A stretch of 6,235 nucleotides of DNA, taken from NCBI GenBank assembly GCA_050300875.1, contig JBNKYL010000086.1, forward strand, positions 1-6,235. Reading direction: 5' to 3'. Origin of the DNA: CBDCFL01 sp050300875 (GTDB taxonomy: Bacteria; Pseudomonadota; Alphaproteobacteria; Rhodobacterales; Rhodobacteraceae). The position numbers were made by a program, and so were the translations under genes. This document shows positions 1 to 5,983 of the stretch, piece after piece (within the stretch, counting starts at the first letter, position 1; every line of letters starts with the position of its first letter). The notes under the pieces were generated by a model that had not been told where the DNA came from, did not search any database, and saw nothing but the letters and a program-made list of their open reading frames with translations.

Positions 1-540
1 CGGATCCTTGACCAGATCAAGGCGCGCGAGGCGGCGGGCTATTCCTATGACACCGCGCAGGCGTCGTTCGAATTGCTGGCGCGGGGGGAAATGGGGCTGT
101 TGCCGCGGTTCTTCGATGTCGAACGCTACCGCGTGATTTCCGAACGCAGGCGCAATGCAATGGGCCATGTGGTCGTGGAATCAGAGGCCGTGGTGACGCT
201 GCGCCTGTCCGATGGCACCGTGCGCACCGGCTATTTCAAGAATGACCATCCGCAGGAAGAACAGGATGACGGGCCGGTCAATGCGCTGTGGCAGGCCTTG
301 CAGGCCGATCTTGGCCCCTATCAGCGCCAGATCGACGACATCAAGCTGACCGACTTCAAGGTGCGGATCACGCAAGGCGGGACCGAGGCCGTGACCCGCG
401 TCATCATAGATTTCATGGATGCGACAGGGCGTCGCTGGTCAACCGTGGGCGTTAGCCCCAATATAGTGGATGCCTCGTTCGAGGCGCTGATCGACGCGAT
501 CACCTGGAAACTGATCCATGACGAGGCAAGGGCTGCATGA
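1..540 (+). CDS. cimA: Citramalate synthase, C-terminal regulatory part (5' end outside window)
   Basis: Frame 1 is open from the first base to the TGA at 538-540, giving the last 179 residues of a protein whose family is usually a little over 500 residues. CimA condenses pyruvate with acetyl-CoA to (R)-citramalate, the first step of the threonine-independent route to 2-oxobutyrate and isoleucine. The catalytic HMGL-like barrel lies outside the window. What is visible is the linker (GYSYDTAQASFELLARG, about codons 13-29) and the LeuA-type dimerisation/allosteric domain, with DGPVNA at codons 90-95, KVRI at 120-123 and STVGVSPNIVDAS at 147-159. This domain is shared with 2-isopropylmalate synthase (LeuA), but the linker and the KVRI...GVSPNIVDAS wording fit CimA better. 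The stop overlaps the next gene's start as ATGA, so it probably leads an operon of three genes. Family assignment is strong; the CimA versus LeuA choice rests on motif recall only. Confidence 0.87.
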   Translation, partial: RILDQIKAREAAGYSYDTAQASFELLARGEMGLLPRFFDVERYRVISERRRNAMGHVVVESEAVVTLRLSDGTVRTGYFKNDHPQEEQDDGPVNALWQALQADLGPYQRQIDDIKLTDFKVRITQGGTEAVTRVIIDFMDATGRRWSTVGVSPNIVDASFEALIDAITWKLIHDEARAA

Positions 541-1250
541 CCGATAATCCGTTTTTCACCGTCCATTCGGACCTGTTGCGCGAAGGTCCGGGGGATCGCG
601 AAAGCCTGGATTGGGCCTTGAGCCATGTCACCCTGCCCAAGGATGGCGCGATCTGCGATGCCGGTTGCGGCGCGGGCGCGGATGTCGAAGCACTGTTGGA
701 ATATGTGCCCGATGGCACGGTTGACGCGGTTGACAGCCATGCGCCGTTCTTGATGGAACTTCAGAAACGGCTGGGCGACGAACCGCGCCTGACGCTGTTT
801 CACGACAATTTCGCGCTGATCAAGGGGCCATATGACCTGATCTGGTCGGCCGGTGCGGTCTATTTCCTGGGCGTCACCGTAGCGCTGAAGCAATGGCGCG
901 ATGCGCTGAAACCCGGCGGCGCGGTGGCGTTCAGCCAGGTATACTGGAAGACCAACAAACCATCCGAAGACAGCCGGGCGCTGTGGGAAGATTACGGGCA
1001 TATGCCCTATGAGGCCGAGGTTTACGATCAGGTCAAGCAGGCCGATTACAAGGTCATCGCGGGGCGTGAATTGCCGGCTGCGGCGTGGGAGGAGTATTAC
1101 ACGCCGCTCGCCGCCCGGATCGCCATGCTGCGCGAAGGCGCGGATAGCGACCTGAAAGTGGTCCTGGATCAGGAACAACGCGAAATTGACGTCTGGCGCG
1201 CCAATCAGGGCGATTTCGGGTATCTGCAGGTGGTCTGCACGCCGACATGA
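537..1250 (+). CDS. Class I SAM-dependent methyltransferase, substrate unknown
   Basis: A 237-residue soluble protein with a Rossmann-like methyltransferase fold. Motif I, DAGCGAGAD, is at residues 41-49 and should form the SAM-binding loop. The acidic end of strand 2 is AVDSHAP at 64-70, motif II/post-I is near PYDLIWSAGAVYFL (98-111), and LKPGGAVAFSQV (124-135) is the typical strand-5 turn. The C-terminal half (WEEYYTPLAARIAML, 184-198) is the likely substrate-binding part and is not diagnostic. Such proteins are often labelled trans-aconitate methyltransferase-like (Tam/UbiE-type), but nothing here fixes the substrate. The ATG at 537 overlaps the cimA stop (ATGA). Purine-rich GAGG (523-526) and AAGGG (528-532) precede it and can serve as ribosome binding site, so this start is well supported. 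The stop again overlaps the next start, implying translational coupling in a cimA-methyltransferase-NDUFAF6-like operon. It does not carry recognisable NDUFAF5/BioC features. Confidence 0.85.
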   Translation: MTDNPFFTVHSDLLREGPGDRESLDWALSHVTLPKDGAICDAGCGAGADVEALLEYVPDGTVDAVDSHAPFLMELQKRLGDEPRLTLFHDNFALIKGPYDLIWSAGAVYFLGVTVALKQWRDALKPGGAVAFSQVYWKTNKPSEDSRALWEDYGHMPYEAEVYDQVKQADYKVIAGRELPAAAWEEYYTPLAARIAMLREGADSDLKVVLDQEQREIDVWRANQGDFGYLQVVCTPT

Positions 1251-2005
1251 GTTTTGCCGCCTGCGCCGAGATCGTTCGCAAGGGCGACCCGGAACGGTTT
1301 TTGGCCGCGATGGCGGCTCCCGTGGCGCTGCGCCCTGCGCTGTTTGCCGTCTATGCCTTCAATGTCGAGGTCAGCCGCGCCCCCTGGGTGGTGTCCGAAC
1401 CGCTGATCGGCGAGATTCGCCTGCAATGGTGGGCCGATATGCTGGACGAATACCGCACCGGCAAACCCGTGCGGTCGCACGAGGTCGCAACGCCCCTGGC
1501 AGAGGTGCTGACGCGCGATGCGGCGGACGATTTGGCCAGGCTGGTGCAGGCGCGCAGGCTTGATTTATCCACCGATCCGCTCGAGGGCTGGGATCAGGCG
1601 GCGGGCTATGTGGCCGATACGTCCGGAAACCTGATGGCAGCGGCGGCGGCGGTGACGGGTGCCGGCGGTGCGCTGGACGCGGTCCGCACCTATGGCGCGA
1701 TCACCGGCATGGCCAATTACCTGATCGCCCAGCCGCGCATGGCCGCATCGGGCAAACATGTGCTGGTTGACATTGACGACGCGCGCATTGCCGAAGTCGC
1801 GGCGATGGAACTGTCGCGTCTGGTCCCGATGCGGCGCGACTTGTTGCGCGAACAGATCCCGGCGGCCCGTGCCGGGTGGCTGGCCGAACGCCGGTTCAGG
1901 GCGCTGGCGCGCGATCCGCAACTGCGTTTGTCTGGCGGGCCGTCCATGTCCGAATTTTCCAAACGTGCCAGCCTGCTGTGGCGCGCTGCCTTGCGCCGGG
2001 CCTGA
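1247..2005 (+). CDS. Squalene/phytoene synthase-fold protein, NDUFAF6-like (probable non-catalytic)
   Basis: A 252-residue all-helical protein of the squalene/phytoene synthase superfamily. The stretch AFNVEVSRAPWVVSEPLIGEIRLQWW (residues 37-62) corresponds to human NDUFAF6 wording (RAFNVELAQ...VSE..IGLMRMQFW). NDUFAF6 is a mitochondrial assembly factor for respiratory complex I. In true phytoene or squalene synthases this region carries the first DxxxD metal-binding motif, and a second lies in an NxLRDxxED-type helix. Here the corresponding positions read FNVEVSR and MANYLIAQPRMAASGK (155-170), so both aspartate clusters are missing and prenyl-transfer chemistry is unlikely. The length is below that of most catalytic family members, as expected for this subgroup. 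The ATG at 1247 overlaps the preceding stop (ATGA). The upstream ribosome binding site is weak (GCAGG near 1226), suggesting coupled translation. Annotation pipelines would probably label it phytoene synthase, which I think is misleading. It could act in membrane-complex assembly, but this is inference from the family. Confidence 0.8.
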   Translation: MSFAACAEIVRKGDPERFLAAMAAPVALRPALFAVYAFNVEVSRAPWVVSEPLIGEIRLQWWADMLDEYRTGKPVRSHEVATPLAEVLTRDAADDLARLVQARRLDLSTDPLEGWDQAAGYVADTSGNLMAAAAAVTGAGGALDAVRTYGAITGMANYLIAQPRMAASGKHVLVDIDDARIAEVAAMELSRLVPMRRDLLREQIPAARAGWLAERRFRALARDPQLRLSGGPSMSEFSKRASLLWRAALRRA

Positions 2006-2009
2006 AACA

Positions 2010-2182
2010 GAAAACGGCAGGCGTTTCCGCCTGCCGTTCCCTGTAACCACGCCCAGACCCCTCAACGGCGGGTCGCTGCATATTCGGTGCCAATGCGAAC
2101 GGCGTTCTACACTTGGGCTGCAACAGCAGACACCCCAGGCGCATTCCCCAACCCGCCGCCGCGGTACGTTCCCTCGGCATGG
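2010..2182 (-). ncRNA. Candidate structured small RNA, possibly 6S-like
   Basis: No convincing gene occupies this convergent gap, but a leftward transcript folds into a long interrupted rod. Paired arms (plus coordinates) are: 2175-2182 with 2030-2036 (7 bp, one bulge); 2160-2167 with 2043-2051 (8 bp, one bulge, one G-U); 2151-2158 with 2066-2073 (8 bp, perfect); 2140-2145 with 2092-2097 (6 bp, perfect); 2134-2137 with 2114-2117; and 2126-2129 with 2118-2121, closing a 4-base loop. The wobble pair 2162:2049 exists only if the RNA is read leftward, and the terminator T tail points the same way. Against this, a possible extra 2113:2138 wobble favours the other strand. The outermost stem shares bases with the terminator stem, so processing or alternative folding is implied. 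Size, rod shape and a GGTTACAG octamer near the 3' side recall 6S RNA, which binds RNA polymerase, but I cannot confirm the family. It lacks recognisable SRP RNA, RNase P, tmRNA or tRNA landmarks. Confidence 0.45.
2013..2038. terminator. Perfect 11-bp hairpin, probable bidirectional terminator
   Basis: The arms 2013-2023 (AACGGCAGGCG) and 2028-2038 are exact reverse complements around a TTTC loop, 7 bases after the stop of the NDUFAF6-like gene. Read rightward, the downstream bases (CCCTGTAACC) lack a T tract. Read leftward, the stem runs into TTTTCTGTTTC, which is a reasonable T-rich tail. It may therefore terminate the left operon weakly and a leftward transcript more strongly. Confidence 0.72.
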
Positions 2183-2187
2183 CGCAG

Positions 2188-2216
2188 GTATCGCCCGATT
2201 TTTCGGTAACCATCAA
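2188..2216 (-). promoter_or_regulatory. Possible sigma-70-type promoter for the leftward small RNA
   Basis: On the minus strand TTGATG (2216-2211) and CGATAC (2193-2188) are separated by 17 bases, an ideal spacing for -35 and -10 elements. The -35 is a fair match and the -10 a poor one. Initiation would fall near 2181, at the 5' end of the outermost stem of the candidate RNA. This agreement is the main support. Confidence 0.25.
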
Positions 2217-2276
2217 GTTTACGTGTGGGCAAGGTTCGGTTTAAGGGCTTCCCAAGAAACAATTTTCGCCAAGGGC

Positions 2277-2294
2277 GGCTTTGTTCCGAAAGCC
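2277..2294 (-). terminator. Small hairpin just downstream of the MFS permease gene, weak terminator candidate
   Basis: GGCTTT (2277-2282) and AAAGCC (2289-2294) are exact complements with a 6-base loop, beginning 6 bases after the leftward stop. A second small stem, CGCC-AAG-GGCG at 2267-2277, abuts it. There is no run of T directly after either one in the leftward direction, so termination efficiency is doubtful. Confidence 0.28.
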
Positions 2295-2300
2295 AGCGCT

Positions 2301-3512
2301 TCAGGTGCGGTAGGCGGGGTTTTCCGGGCGCAGGACCAGCCAGATCAGCGCGGCCCCTGCCAGCGTCAAAAACGGCACCATCGCCAAATTCACCGCCGCC
2401 CAGCCATCGACCGGATTGCCGCCTGAACAGTTCATCAAACCGCCCGATGCCAACGAGGCAATCGTGACGCAGCCGAAGACGATCATGTCGTTCATGCCCT
2501 GCACGCGGCCTCGTTCCTCGACCGCATGGGCCGCCGTCAGCATCGTCGTGCCGCCGATGAAGCCGAAATTCCAGCCGATGCCCAGCAAGATCAGGGCGAT
2601 GTAGAAGTTTTCCAGTTCCACCCCCTGCAGCGCCACAACGCCCGCGGCGGCCAGAATGAACAGGCCGATCGCGGCGATCGTGCGGCTGCCGAACCTTGCG
2701 ATCAGGTGGCCGGTAAAGAAGGACGGCACGAACATCGCCAGGACGTGGGATGACACGATATTGGCCGCATCATCCTGTTCGAACCCGCAGCCCACCACGG
2801 CCAGCGGGGTCGAGGTCATCACAAGGCTCATCAACGCGTAGCTGACCATCGACACGATGATTGCCACGGCGATTTCGGGCGTGCGGATCAGTTCCCAGCG
2901 GCTGCGGCCCCTGGGCGCGTCATGCGCGGGGGTTGCCGGTTTGGGGATGTCGAGAAAGGCGAAAAGCGGCACGGACAGCAGGTTGATGGCCACCACGGCG
3001 AGATACGTGCCGAGAAACGGCACCACCATCGCGCCAGAGGTGACCTTGACCAGTTGCGGGCCGATGATAGCCGAGGCGAGCCCACCGGCCATGACATAGG
3101 AAATGGCCTTGGCTTGCAAATCGCCGGTTGTCGTATCGGCGGCGGCAAAGCGGTAGAACCCCTGCGCCGACATATAGATGCCGGTCAGCAACGATCCGAT
3201 CATGAAGATCGTGAAGCTGTTCGTGTACAGCCCCCAGGCGCCCACCAGCGCGCCAAGCGCGCCGCCGGTGGCCCCGACGTAGAAACCCACGCGCCGCCCG
3301 AAGCGTTGCATGATCGCTGACATCGGCGTGGCCGACAACATGGATGCCAGCACGATCATGGATATCGGCAGCGTTGCGAAACAGGCATTGGACGCCAGCG
3401 ATTGGCCCGCCAGCCCGCCGATGGTGTAGATCATCGGCATCTGTGCCCCCAAAACCGCCTGGGCGAGGATCAGAATGGCGATATTGCGCTTGGTCGCTGC
3501 TGGTTCGGTCAT
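2301..3512 (-). CDS. MFS transporter (12-helix permease), substrate unknown
   Basis: A 403-residue inner-membrane protein of the major facilitator superfamily, of typical length. Hydrophobic segments recur along the whole protein: about 10-32, 45-66, 75-95, 100-121, 136-156 and 162-187, then a hydrophilic central loop (188-210, rich in Pro/Arg), then 212-240, 255-272, 277-297, 302-325, 343-361 and 374-396. QRFGRRVGFYVGA (69-81) sits in the loop after helix 2 and is the MFS motif A region; a second degenerate copy, ARFGSRTIAAIG (272-283), lies at the equivalent place in the C-terminal half. Substrate and direction of transport cannot be read from the sequence. The ATG is fixed because an in-frame TGA lies 24 bases upstream (minus strand), although the ribosome binding site is weak. 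The gene follows cobB on the same strand after 74 bases, so read-through from cobB is possible. A role in cobalamin or precursor transport would be guilt by association only. Confidence 0.87.
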   Translation of the reverse strand: MTEPAATKRNIAILILAQAVLGAQMPMIYTIGGLAGQSLASNACFATLPISMIVLASMLSATPMSAIMQRFGRRVGFYVGATGGALGALVGAWGLYTNSFTIFMIGSLLTGIYMSAQGFYRFAAADTTTGDLQAKAISYVMAGGLASAIIGPQLVKVTSGAMVVPFLGTYLAVVAINLLSVPLFAFLDIPKPATPAHDAPRGRSRWELIRTPEIAVAIIVSMVSYALMSLVMTSTPLAVVGCGFEQDDAANIVSSHVLAMFVPSFFTGHLIARFGSRTIAAIGLFILAAAGVVALQGVELENFYIALILLGIGWNFGFIGGTTMLTAAHAVEERGRVQGMNDMIVFGCVTIASLASGGLMNCSGGNPVDGWAAVNLAMVPFLTLAGAALIWLVLRPENPAYRT

Positions 3513-3517
3513 GCCTG

Positions 3518-3562
3518 CACGGGGGTCATTTGCCTGTCAGGATGTGCTAACGCCTGCCCGTG
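3518..3562. repeat. CACGGG/CCCGTG inverted repeat in the cobB-MFS spacer
   Basis: CACGGG at 3518-3523 and CCCGTG at 3557-3562 are exact complements separated by 33 bases. The first arm lies just upstream of the MFS start codon in the leftward transcript, where the ribosome would bind. The arms are flanked by GCCTGC direct repeats (3513-3518, 3552-3557). At six bases the pairing could be coincidental in GC-rich DNA. Confidence 0.25.
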
Positions 3563-3586
3563 GGAAGGAAAAGCGTAAAAGGCCGG

Positions 3587-4864
3587 TTACCTTACGTCGA
3601 TGACATGAGCGAAGGACCCCGATACGCGGCCTTCGACCAAGCCCATATCAGGCAGATCGTTGCCTTCGGCGTCGCGCGCGGTGAAAAGCGGTGCGCCCTC
3701 GGCGCGCAGCGTCGTGGCGTAGTGAAATTCATGGCCCGCGTAGTGGCCGGTCATCGGCCCATTCAGCGCGGTCAGGTCGCGATAGCCCAGATGCAGGCGG
3801 CGGGTTTCGAAACTGGTGTCCAGCCCCAGCAGCCCCGCCATCTTGTGGCGGGTGCCACTTGCGTCGGTCAGGGTTTCGCCCAACACCATGTATCCCCCGC
3901 ATTCCCCATAAATATCAGCGCTTTGCGCGGCCTCGCGCAGGCTACCCAGGAACCTGGAGTTGGCCGCGATCCGCGCGGCGTGCAGTTCTGGGTAGCCGCC
4001 GGGCAGCTCGATGCGGTCGGCATCAGGCACCGGATCATCGGCCAAAGGCGAAAACGGCAGGATGGTCGCGCCGGAATGGGCCAGCATCGTCAGGTGGTGG
4101 CGGTAGGAAAAGGAAAACGCGGCGTCCATGGCGATCGCGACGCGTTGCGGAAAGATGCCGCGTGTTTGGCTGTGATTGGTCAGCGCGGCGGCTTCGAAAT
4201 CACCCGCCAGCGCCGTCAGCGCGGGCAAATCCACCGCCCGCGACATGATGTCCCCCGCCCGGTCGAGAAAGCCGGTCAGGTCGGGATGTTCGCCCGCCTG
4301 CACCAAGCCAAGGTGGCGGTCGGGCAGGGTCAGGGCCGGGTCGCGATAGATTGTGCCCAGCACCGGGATGGTGTCGCCCAACGCGCGGCGCAGCATGGCG
4401 TCATGGCGGGGCGATCCGACGCGGTTCAGGATGATGCCCGCCACGCGCACCGCCGGGTCGTGTCCTGCGAAGCCAGCCACCAGCGGGGCCACCGATTGCG
4501 CCATGTGGGAGGCATCGACCACCAGCACCACCGGCAGGCCCAGCATCCGCGCCAGATCGGCGACCGATCCCCGGCCCTCGGGCGGCGCGCCATCGAACAG
4601 GCCCATCGCGCCTTCGACGATCAGCAGCTCGCGGCCGGCGGCCAGTGACCGGATACGCGCCTCGGTCATCGCCCAGGCATCCAGGTTCATCGCGTCGCGG
4701 CCGGTGGCGGCTTCGTGAAAGCGGGGGTCGATATAGTCCGGCCCCGATTTCGCGCCACGCACGTCGATGCCGGATGCCGCCAGCGCGCGCAGGATCCCCA
4801 GCGTCACCACGGTCTTGCCGCTGCCAGAACCGGGCGCGGCGATAATCAGGCCCTTGCATTTCAT
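3587..4864 (-). CDS. cobB: Cobyrinate / hydrogenobyrinate a,c-diamide synthase
   Basis: This 425-residue cytoplasmic enzyme uses ATP and glutamine to amidate the a and c carboxylates of (hydrogeno)cobyrinic acid in cobalamin synthesis. The N-terminal dethiobiotin-synthetase-like ATPase domain shows the P-loop APGSGSGKT (10-18), GPDYIDPRFH (41-50), the VEGAMGLFDG stretch (83-92) and VVDASHMAQSVAPLV (115-129). The C-terminal class I glutaminase domain shows PGGYPE (288-293), the nucleophile Cys322 in YGECGGYMVLGE, and the C-terminal catalytic-type His420 in GSFAHVID. All key residues are present and the length is typical. The start at 4864 places the P-loop where the family has it; a second ATG 5 bases inside is out of frame. 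The gene is divergent from cbiD across 78 bases. CobB (aerobic) and CbiA (anaerobic) are homologues; I use cobB because of the alphaproteobacterial context, but cbiA would describe the same family. Do not confuse it with the sirtuin also called CobB. Confidence 0.95.
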   Translation of the reverse strand: MKCKGLIIAAPGSGSGKTVVTLGILRALAASGIDVRGAKSGPDYIDPRFHEAATGRDAMNLDAWAMTEARIRSLAAGRELLIVEGAMGLFDGAPPEGRGSVADLARMLGLPVVLVVDASHMAQSVAPLVAGFAGHDPAVRVAGIILNRVGSPRHDAMLRRALGDTIPVLGTIYRDPALTLPDRHLGLVQAGEHPDLTGFLDRAGDIMSRAVDLPALTALAGDFEAAALTNHSQTRGIFPQRVAIAMDAAFSFSYRHHLTMLAHSGATILPFSPLADDPVPDADRIELPGGYPELHAARIAANSRFLGSLREAAQSADIYGECGGYMVLGETLTDASGTRHKMAGLLGLDTSFETRRLHLGYRDLTALNGPMTGHYAGHEFHYATTLRAEGAPLFTARDAEGNDLPDMGLVEGRVSGSFAHVIDVR

Positions 4865-4942
4865 CGCCTGCGCTTATGGCGCATCGTCCACGCCGCGAAA
4901 AGCGGCTTTCGCAAGCGCGCGGCCCTGCCTAGAGTGCCCGCA
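4865..4942. promoter_or_regulatory. Divergent cobB/cbiD spacer with overlapping hairpins
   Basis: These 78 bases must contain the promoters for both directions unless transcription enters from elsewhere. Two overlapping inverted repeats are visible: GCCGC 4892-4896 with GCGGC 4902-4906, and GCGAAA 4895-4900 with TTTCGC 4907-4912. They cannot form at the same time. A weak rightward promoter can be drawn as TTTCGC (4907-4912), 17 bases, TAGAGT (4930-4935), which would start RNA at about the cbiD ATG. The spacer is far too short for a cobalamin riboswitch of usual length and I see no B12-box there. Confidence 0.4.
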
Positions 4943-5983
4943 ATGACGAAGGACACGCCCAAACTGCGTACTGGTTTCACCACCGGCGCCTGTGCCACCG
5001 CCGCCACCCGCGCGGCTTTGGTGGGTCTGTGGGGCGGACGGGTGCCGGACCATGTGACCATCCGCCTGCCGCGCGGGCAGACCCCTGAATTTGCCGTGGC
5101 CCATCGGGCGCAGGGCGATGGCTGGGCCGAGGCGGGGATCATCAAGGATGCAGGCGACGATCCGGATGTGACCAATGGCGCGCTGGTCATCGTGCGCGTG
5201 GCGGCATCCGGCGGCGGCGTGACGTTTCGCGCGGGCGAGGGCGTGGGCATGGTGACCAAACCGGGCCTGCCCGTGGCGGTGGGCGAACCCGCGATCAACC
5301 CTGTGCCGCGTCAGATGATGACGGACGAGGTCGCGGCCGCTGCGGCTGAATACGCGCGCGAAGCGGATATCGAGATCACGGTGTCGATCCCCGGTGGCGA
5401 GGCATTGGCCGCCAAGACCTGGAACCCGCGCCTTGGCATCAAGGGCGGGCTGTCGGTGCTGGGCACGACCGGCATCGTGCGGCCGTTTTCCTGTGCGGCC
5501 TGGATCGCGTCCATCCATCGCGGCATCGACGTGGCGCGCGCCAGCGGCCTGACCCATGTGGCGGGCTGCACGGGGGCAACCAGCGAACAAACGGTTCAGG
5601 CGCTTTACGGGCTGGATGATGCGGCAATGCTGGATATGGGCGATTTCGTCGGCGGGATGCTGAAATATCTCGCCCGCCACCCGGTCGAACGGCTGACCAT
5701 CGGCGGGGGCATCGGCAAGATGTCCAAGCTTGGACAGGGCGCGATGGACCTGCATTCAGGGCGCAGCCAGGTGGATTTCGCGGTGCTGGCCGATCTGGCG
5801 GGCGATCCGCGCGTGGCCGGGGCAGGCACGGCGTTGGAAGCCTTCGAAATGGTGGGGCCGAAGCTGGCCGAAAAGGTCGCAGCAGCCGCGCAATCCGTCG
5901 CGCAGGACAAGCTGACGCAAACCCGCGTCGATTGCGTGGTGATCGACCGGGTAGGGCGGATCGTCGGGCAGGCGGGGCCATGA
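4943..5983 (+). CDS. cbiD: Precorrin-5B (cobalt-precorrin-5B) C1-methyltransferase
   Basis: A 346-residue enzyme that methylates C1 of the corrin ring with SAM during ring contraction, giving (cobalt-)precorrin-6A. The N-terminal LRTGFTTGACATAATRAAL (8-26) is the CbiD signature. It is followed by KDAGDDPDVTNGA (68-80), GEGVGMVTKPGLPVAVGEPAINPVPR (98-123), and NPRLGIKGGLSVLGTTGIVRPFS (161-183). A glycine-rich IGGGIGKMSKLGQGAMDLHS segment follows at 253-272. Length is normal for the family. ATG 4943 is chosen because CbiD proteins begin close to the LRTGFTTG motif; an in-frame GTG at 4934 would add only three residues. The frame also stays open far upstream, but that part overlaps cobB on the other strand and is a shadow. 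The upstream ribosome binding site is weak (AGAG, 4931-4934). The stop overlaps cobK by ATGA. CbiD is unrelated in sequence to CobF, which does the equivalent step in the classical aerobic pathway. Confidence 0.95.
   Translation: MTKDTPKLRTGFTTGACATAATRAALVGLWGGRVPDHVTIRLPRGQTPEFAVAHRAQGDGWAEAGIIKDAGDDPDVTNGALVIVRVAASGGGVTFRAGEGVGMVTKPGLPVAVGEPAINPVPRQMMTDEVAAAAAEYAREADIEITVSIPGGEALAAKTWNPRLGIKGGLSVLGTTGIVRPFSCAAWIASIHRGIDVARASGLTHVAGCTGATSEQTVQALYGLDDAAMLDMGDFVGGMLKYLARHPVERLTIGGGIGKMSKLGQGAMDLHSGRSQVDFAVLADLAGDPRVAGAGTALEAFEMVGPKLAEKVAAAAQSVAQDKLTQTRVDCVVIDRVGRIVGQAGP

Noticed and set aside
321..1178. A 285-codon leftward open frame opposite cimA and the methyltransferase
   Set aside because: No family resemblance, low-complexity Arg/Gln/Ile composition, and it spans two real genes and their junction.
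1896..2216. A 106-codon leftward open frame covering much of the convergent gap
   Set aside because: Arg/Pro-rich with no domain and no good ribosome binding site; it runs across the terminator hairpin into the antisense of the NDUFAF6-like gene. The inverted repeats explain this region better, though a short coding function for the RNA is not excluded.
2006..2300. tRNA, tmRNA, RNase P RNA or SRP RNA in the convergent gap
   Set aside because: I looked for a T-loop with acceptor stem, a tag-coding piece, the RNase P GAGGAAAGTCC core and the SRP GGTCAGG/GGAAGGAAGCAGCC core on both strands and found none.
1758..2426. A 222-codon rightward open frame bridging the convergent gap
   Set aside because: It starts inside the NDUFAF6-like gene in another frame and ends opposite the MFS gene; composition is Arg/Pro/Cys-rich shadow sequence without motifs.
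3513..3586. Cobalamin riboswitch upstream of the MFS gene
   Set aside because: At 74 bases the spacer is too short, and no B12-box-like conserved core was seen.
3560..4648. A 362-codon rightward open frame opposite cobB
   Set aside because: It is rich in Arg, Gln, His, Gly and Ala with no recognisable domain and lies wholly opposite cobB, whose motifs and catalytic residues are intact. In GC-rich genomes antisense frames of this length are common.
4715..4942. A 76-codon N-terminal extension of cbiD
   Set aside because: It overlaps the 5' part of cobB in antisense and CbiD proteins start close to the LRTGFTTG motif; ATG 4943 fits the family.
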